Part shown: positions 23,484 to 26,357 of the stretch, piece by piece
How positions within the stretch are numbered: the stretch's first letter is position 1
Layout: the number at the start of each line of letters is the position of its first letter
NCBI GenBank assembly: GCA_038251625.1
Contig: JBBSBE010000045.1
Coordinates: 1-26,357 of the forward strand
DNA: 26,357 bases
Direction: 5' to 3'
Source of the DNA: JBBQXK01 sp038251625
Lineage (GTDB): Bacteria > Pseudomonadota > Alphaproteobacteria > Rhodobacterales > Rhodobacteraceae
Notes under the pieces: model-generated
Seen by the model: only the letters and a program-made list of their open reading frames with translations
The model's database searches: none
Told to the model about the DNA's origin: nothing
Position numbers and translations under genes: made by a program

Positions 23484-25181
23484 TCAGGGCGCGGGGGGCA
23501 GCGCGAAAACCTGCCCGGGATAGATCAGGTCGGGGTCGCGGATCCTGTCCCGGTTCGCTTCGAACACCTGCACGTAGTTGAAACCGCTTCCGTACTGCCC
23601 TTCCGCGATGCCCCAAAGCGTAAAGCCCGGTTGCACCGTCACCGTCACGGGCGCGCGGATCGCCCCGGCCGGTGCGGGGGTCAGCGGCGCGGTGGCAACG
23701 GTGGCAGGCGCGGCGGGGGCCGCGGTGCCTTCCGCGACGGGCGCGGCTGCGGGTGCGGCTGCGGGCATTTCTGGGGTGTCTGCCGTTGCGGTTTCAGGCG
23801 CCCCGACCGGAACAGCGGGCGCGGGCGCAGCCGGTGTGGCCGTGGCGGGGGGCGGCGCAACGGTCACGGGTGCTTCACCTGACGCGGGCGGCGGCGCTGT
23901 GGTTGCGGCGGGTGCAGGCGGCAGATTTGCCGCCTGCGCGGCGGCCAGCGCTTCCAGCGTTTCGCGCTGGAAGGGCGTCTCGAACCGCGCCAGAACGCCA
24001 CCATCAGGATCGGTCTGATCCGCGCGCAATGTGTAGCGCCCGGGGGCAACACCCGGCAACACGCCACCCCATGCGCCGTCAGACGCCACAGGGATCGCCG
24101 TCACAAAGCGGTTGTCCACATAAAGCCGCACCACCGCCCCCGGCATTCCGCGACCCGCCAGCCGCACGGACCCGTCCGTCGCGTAAGAGATGGCATCCAC
24201 CGTCACGGGTTGCGGGCCTTCAACGGGCGCCGCCCCCTGTTGCAGCACGCGCACCCCGTCAGCCCCAAGCTGCAGCGCGACCGGCGCTTCGGGTATGGCT
24301 GCAACGGACGGTGCGGCCTCGGAGGTATCGACGGGTGCGTCCGTGGATACCGGCGCGGGATCCTCGCTGGCCACATCTGCGGCCACGATCTGCTGCGTGG
24401 GATCGGTCGACGCCCCGGGTATCGTCGCGTCGGTCGGTGCAACCGGTGGCGCTTCGTTTGGCAACAGAAGCACCTGTTCGCTGCCCGCGATCTGTTCACC
24501 ACCGGGCAGGATTGTCGCCAGCGTCATCAAGCGCGCCGTCGTGCCGGGTGGCAGGGAAAACAGCGCCACGAACTCGCCCCGCCCCGTAACCGTCGCCCGC
24601 GCCACCTCGGCGGCATCCACGAGCACGGCAACCACGGCCCCCGGCGCCGCGCGACCGGCCAATGTGACATCACCGCCCGGCGTCATCCGCCAGACGTCGA
24701 AGCTTGGCGGCACCGGCGGGGCCGTGGTGGCGACAGCCGGCGCCTCTGTCGCAGGCAGGGCTGCGGGCGCTTCGGGCGCTTGCGCCCCGGCGGGTGCGGC
24801 GCCGGGCGATGGCGGGGCTTGCGGCGGGCTGGAGGTGGCCGCACCGGGTGTCGGCAGACCTGCAACCTCGGCGCTCACGGCGGGCGGCGGCGCGGAGGAT
24901 GCGGCTTCGGGGTTCGGGAGGACGGCGTCGGGCGTGTCCGGGATCGCCGGATCCGGGGCGGCCGTTTCCGCAGGCGGCAGGTCCACACCCGGATCGATCA
25001 CGGCAGACGGCGCCCCGCCCGGCAATTCCGCCACCAGGCTTGGCGCATCCGGAACCGGCAGCGGGGGCGCTGGCGGCGCAAGAAGAGGCAACAGCAAAAC
25101 CAGCGCGCCCCCAACAAGCACGCCACCACCCGCCAGCACGGCCAACCGTGCCCCGGGCCCCATCGACCGCCAACCGGCCAT
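23484..25181 (-). CDS. Pro/Ala-rich membrane-anchored LysM-domain protein
   Basis: A 565-residue envelope protein. Residues 12-35 form one N-terminal membrane helix. Long Pro/Ala/Thr-rich linkers follow (about 36-160 and 415-510). Between them lie two Ig-like modules sharing LAGR..PGAVV.....VD (about 172-189 and 339-356). A C-terminal LysM domain spans 514-565 (PGFTLWGIAEGQYGSG, then NRDRIRDPDLIYPGQVFALP). LysM binds peptidoglycan, so the protein probably bridges the inner membrane and the cell wall. The ATG at 25181 has AGGGGG at good spacing; ATG 25187 overlaps that site. The stop is 57 bases from the Atm1-type gene. I know similar LysM proteins in Rhodobacterales only as uncharacterised. 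Confidence 0.85.
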   Translation of the reverse strand: MAGWRSMGPGARLAVLAGGGVLVGGALVLLLPLLAPPAPPLPVPDAPSLVAELPGGAPSAVIDPGVDLPPAETAAPDPAIPDTPDAVLPNPEAASSAPPPAVSAEVAGLPTPGAATSSPPQAPPSPGAAPAGAQAPEAPAALPATEAPAVATTAPPVPPSFDVWRMTPGGDVTLAGRAAPGAVVAVLVDAAEVARATVTGRGEFVALFSLPPGTTARLMTLATILPGGEQIAGSEQVLLLPNEAPPVAPTDATIPGASTDPTQQIVAADVASEDPAPVSTDAPVDTSEAAPSVAAIPEAPVALQLGADGVRVLQQGAAPVEGPQPVTVDAISYATDGSVRLAGRGMPGAVVRLYVDNRFVTAIPVASDGAWGGVLPGVAPGRYTLRADQTDPDGGVLARFETPFQRETLEALAAAQAANLPPAPAATTAPPPASGEAPVTVAPPPATATPAAPAPAVPVGAPETATADTPEMPAAAPAAAPVAEGTAAPAAPATVATAPLTPAPAGAIRAPVTVTVQPGFTLWGIAEGQYGSGFNYVQVFEANRDRIRDPDLIYPGQVFALPPAP

Positions 25182-25293
25182 CTGCATCCCCCTGTCGCCA
25201 CAGCACGGCCCTGCGGCGCGCCGTCGCTTCCTTTTCCACAGAAACGCCCGTATCAGCGGAAATGGCAACAGAATTTGAGGAGTTTGCGTCCCC

Positions 25294-25848
25294 ATGGCCT
25301 TGATCCGTTCCGTCTGTGTCTTCTGCGGATCACGCCCCGGCGCCCGACCGGCCTATTCAGAGGTCGCGCGCGCAACCGGGCGGATGATTGCCGAAGCGGG
25401 CTGGCGGCTGGTCTATGGTGCCGGTGACGTGGGCCTTATGGGCGAGGTGGCGCGTGCCGCCCTTGGCGCAGGCGGCAGCGCGATGGGGGTGATCCCCGCG
25501 CATCTTGTGGCGCGCGAGGCCGGGCGGCGCGATCTGCATCAGTTCGTGATCACCGAGGACATGCACGAGCGCAAGAAGGTGATGTTCATGAATTCCGATG
25601 CCGCCGTCGTGCTGCCCGGTGGCGCGGGCACGCTGGACGAATTTTTCGAAGTGCTGACATGGCGCCAGATCGGGCTGCACGAAAAGCCGATCCTGCTGCT
25701 GGATACCGATGGCTATTGGCAACCCCTGATCGCACTGATCGACCATGTGATCGCCGAGGGTTTCGCCGACCCCGGCCTGCGCACCCAGTTCGACCGCGCA
25801 GACACTGTGGACGATCTGACTGCGCGGCTAGTCCGCGCCCTGGCCTAG
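25294..25848 (+). CDS. LOG-family nucleotide phosphoribohydrolase (TIGR00730 type)
   Basis: LOG enzymes release a base from nucleoside 5'-monophosphates, including cytokinin ribotides; in bacteria the physiological substrate is often unclear. The 184-residue Rossmann-fold protein has VCVFCGSRPG near the N-terminus, GAGDVGLMGEVA (42-53), the RKK at 93-95 and LPGGAGTLDEFFE (107-119). The last includes the conserved PGGxGTxxE motif with E116. The ATG at 25294 has GAGGAG about 11 bases upstream. It diverges from the LysM gene across 112 bases, and its 3' end overlaps the convergent metallophosphoesterase gene by 21 bases. Older annotations may call it lysine decarboxylase, which the motif contradicts. 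Confidence 0.93.
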   Translation: MALIRSVCVFCGSRPGARPAYSEVARATGRMIAEAGWRLVYGAGDVGLMGEVARAALGAGGSAMGVIPAHLVAREAGRRDLHQFVITEDMHERKKVMFMNSDAAVVLPGGAGTLDEFFEVLTWRQIGLHEKPILLLDTDGYWQPLIALIDHVIAEGFADPGLRTQFDRADTVDDLTARLVRALA

Positions 25849-26357
25849 GTCCACCACCGTAATCTCGGGCGGCATCCCGAACCGAAACGGCAGGCCCGAA
25901 CAGCCAAGCCCGCCGGACACGACCAGATGCCGACCACCTTCCGTCACATGGCCATAGGCATAGCGCGCGCCAAAGCGGGATGGCACCACGGGCACGATCG
26001 GGCCAAGGCGGATCTGCCCCCCGTGGGTGTGCCCCGACAGCGTCAGCGACACCCGCGCGGGAACCTCGGGAAAGATGTCGGGCTCATGCGCCAAAAGGAT
26101 CACCGGCGCGTTATCAGCCACTTGGGCAAGCGTTGCGGGCAGATCGTGCCGCCCCTCATGCCTGCGCCGCGCGCCCTGAATCGCGTGCTGGCTGTCGAGC
26201 CCCGCCAGCCAGAAGGCGGCATCGCCCTGTCCGATGCGCAAGGCGCGGTTGACAAGAACGCCGATCCCCGCATCCTGCAGCACCTTTTGCGCGTGCACGG
26301 GCGCCGCACGCCGCTGCTGCGCGGCGTCATCGTCCCACCAGTCGTGATTGCCAAGGA
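25828..26357 (-). CDS. Metallophosphoesterase, C-terminal part (5' end beyond window)
   Basis: This is a calcineurin-like phosphoesterase of the YkuE/YaeI type, which hydrolyses phosphoester bonds with two metal ions. At least 176 residues are visible; the gene enters from the right edge. The first complete codons give LGNHDWW, the family GNHD motif. ILLAHEPD and LSGHTHGGQIRLGP follow, supplying the later metal-binding His residues. An internal GTG at 26298 could mimic a start, but the GNHD motif lies upstream in the same frame, so the true start is outside. The 3' end overlaps the LOG gene tail by 21 bases. The substrate is unknown; related enzymes act on UDP-diacylglucosamine, phospholipids or nucleotides. 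Confidence 0.92.
   Translation of the reverse strand, partial: LGNHDWWDDDAAQQRRAAPVHAQKVLQDAGIGVLVNRALRIGQGDAAFWLAGLDSQHAIQGARRRHEGRHDLPATLAQVADNAPVILLAHEPDIFPEVPARVSLTLSGHTHGGQIRLGPIVPVVPSRFGARYAYGHVTEGGRHLVVSGGLGCSGLPFRFGMPPEITVVDLGQGAD

Noticed and set aside
21351..23882. Long plus-strand open frame (843 codons) opposite the Atm1-type exporter
   Set aside because: It has low-complexity His/Arg/Gly-rich translation with no domain, and the minus-strand ABC exporter explains the region fully.
23700..24950. GC-rich repetitive appearance suggesting a tandem repeat or CRISPR
   Set aside because: The pattern is codon-level Pro/Ala bias of the LysM protein linkers with no regular repeat unit or spacers.
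24190..25427. Gly/Ala/Thr-rich and Arg-rich plus-strand open frames opposite the LysM gene
   Set aside because: These are mirror images of the Pro/Ala-rich linkers of the LysM protein and have no start signal.

Overview
The window is GC-rich, gene-dense chromosomal DNA from an alphaproteobacterium, most likely Rhodobacterales (Rhodobacter/Paracoccus-like). This rests on the pyrH-frr-uppS-cdsA-dxr-rseP-bamA-ompH-fabZ-lpxA order, the der-bamB-yfgM-like block beside an Atm1-type exporter, and the codon usage. The genus is inference, because no rRNA or other marker is present. I see no tRNA, rRNA, CRISPR array, prophage or insertion sequence.

Positions 1-9609, all minus strand and read from high to low coordinate, form a large envelope and housekeeping block. 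Its order is pyrH (UMP kinase), frr (ribosome recycling), uppS and cdsA (undecaprenyl-PP and CDP-diacylglycerol), dxr (MEP isoprenoid pathway, which supplies the UppS substrates), rseP (site-2 protease), a 49-residue membrane protein, bamA and ompH/skp (outer-membrane protein assembly), fabZ and lpxA (fatty acid and lipid A synthesis, lpxA running off the left edge). Several genes are coupled by start/stop overlap. lpxD is absent from its common place between skp and fabZ. A good promoter candidate precedes bamA, and a perfect 24-bp palindrome lies between pyrH and frr.

Positions 9658-17822, plus strand, hold miaA (tRNA isopentenyltransferase, divergent from pyrH) and then an accessory cassette. 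The cassette has an AraC-family regulator, a Tat-exported family-5 solute-binding protein, two DppB/DppC-type permeases and a single-chain double-ATPase. It looks like a complete regulated importer of peptide/opine/glycoside type, but the substrate cannot be read from sequence. Both permeases carry unusual insertions, and a strong hairpin after the binding-protein gene probably sets subunit stoichiometry.

Positions 17838-25181, minus strand, contain der (ribosome-assembly GTPase), bamB (outer-membrane assembly lipoprotein), a YfgM-like membrane protein, an Atm1-type ABC exporter and a Pro/Ala-rich membrane-anchored LysM protein. Plus-strand LOG-family phosphoribohydrolase follows, diverging from the LysM gene. 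The right edge holds a 5'-truncated metallophosphoesterase whose 3' end overlaps the LOG gene.

Most of the window is ordinary core genome. The parts most worth a second look are the uncharacterised ABC importer with modified permeases, the small membrane protein between rseP and bamA, the LysM protein with duplicated Ig-like modules, and the intergenic palindromes. I did not find convincing evidence for a wholly new system. No gene-free stretch exceeds 300 bases.
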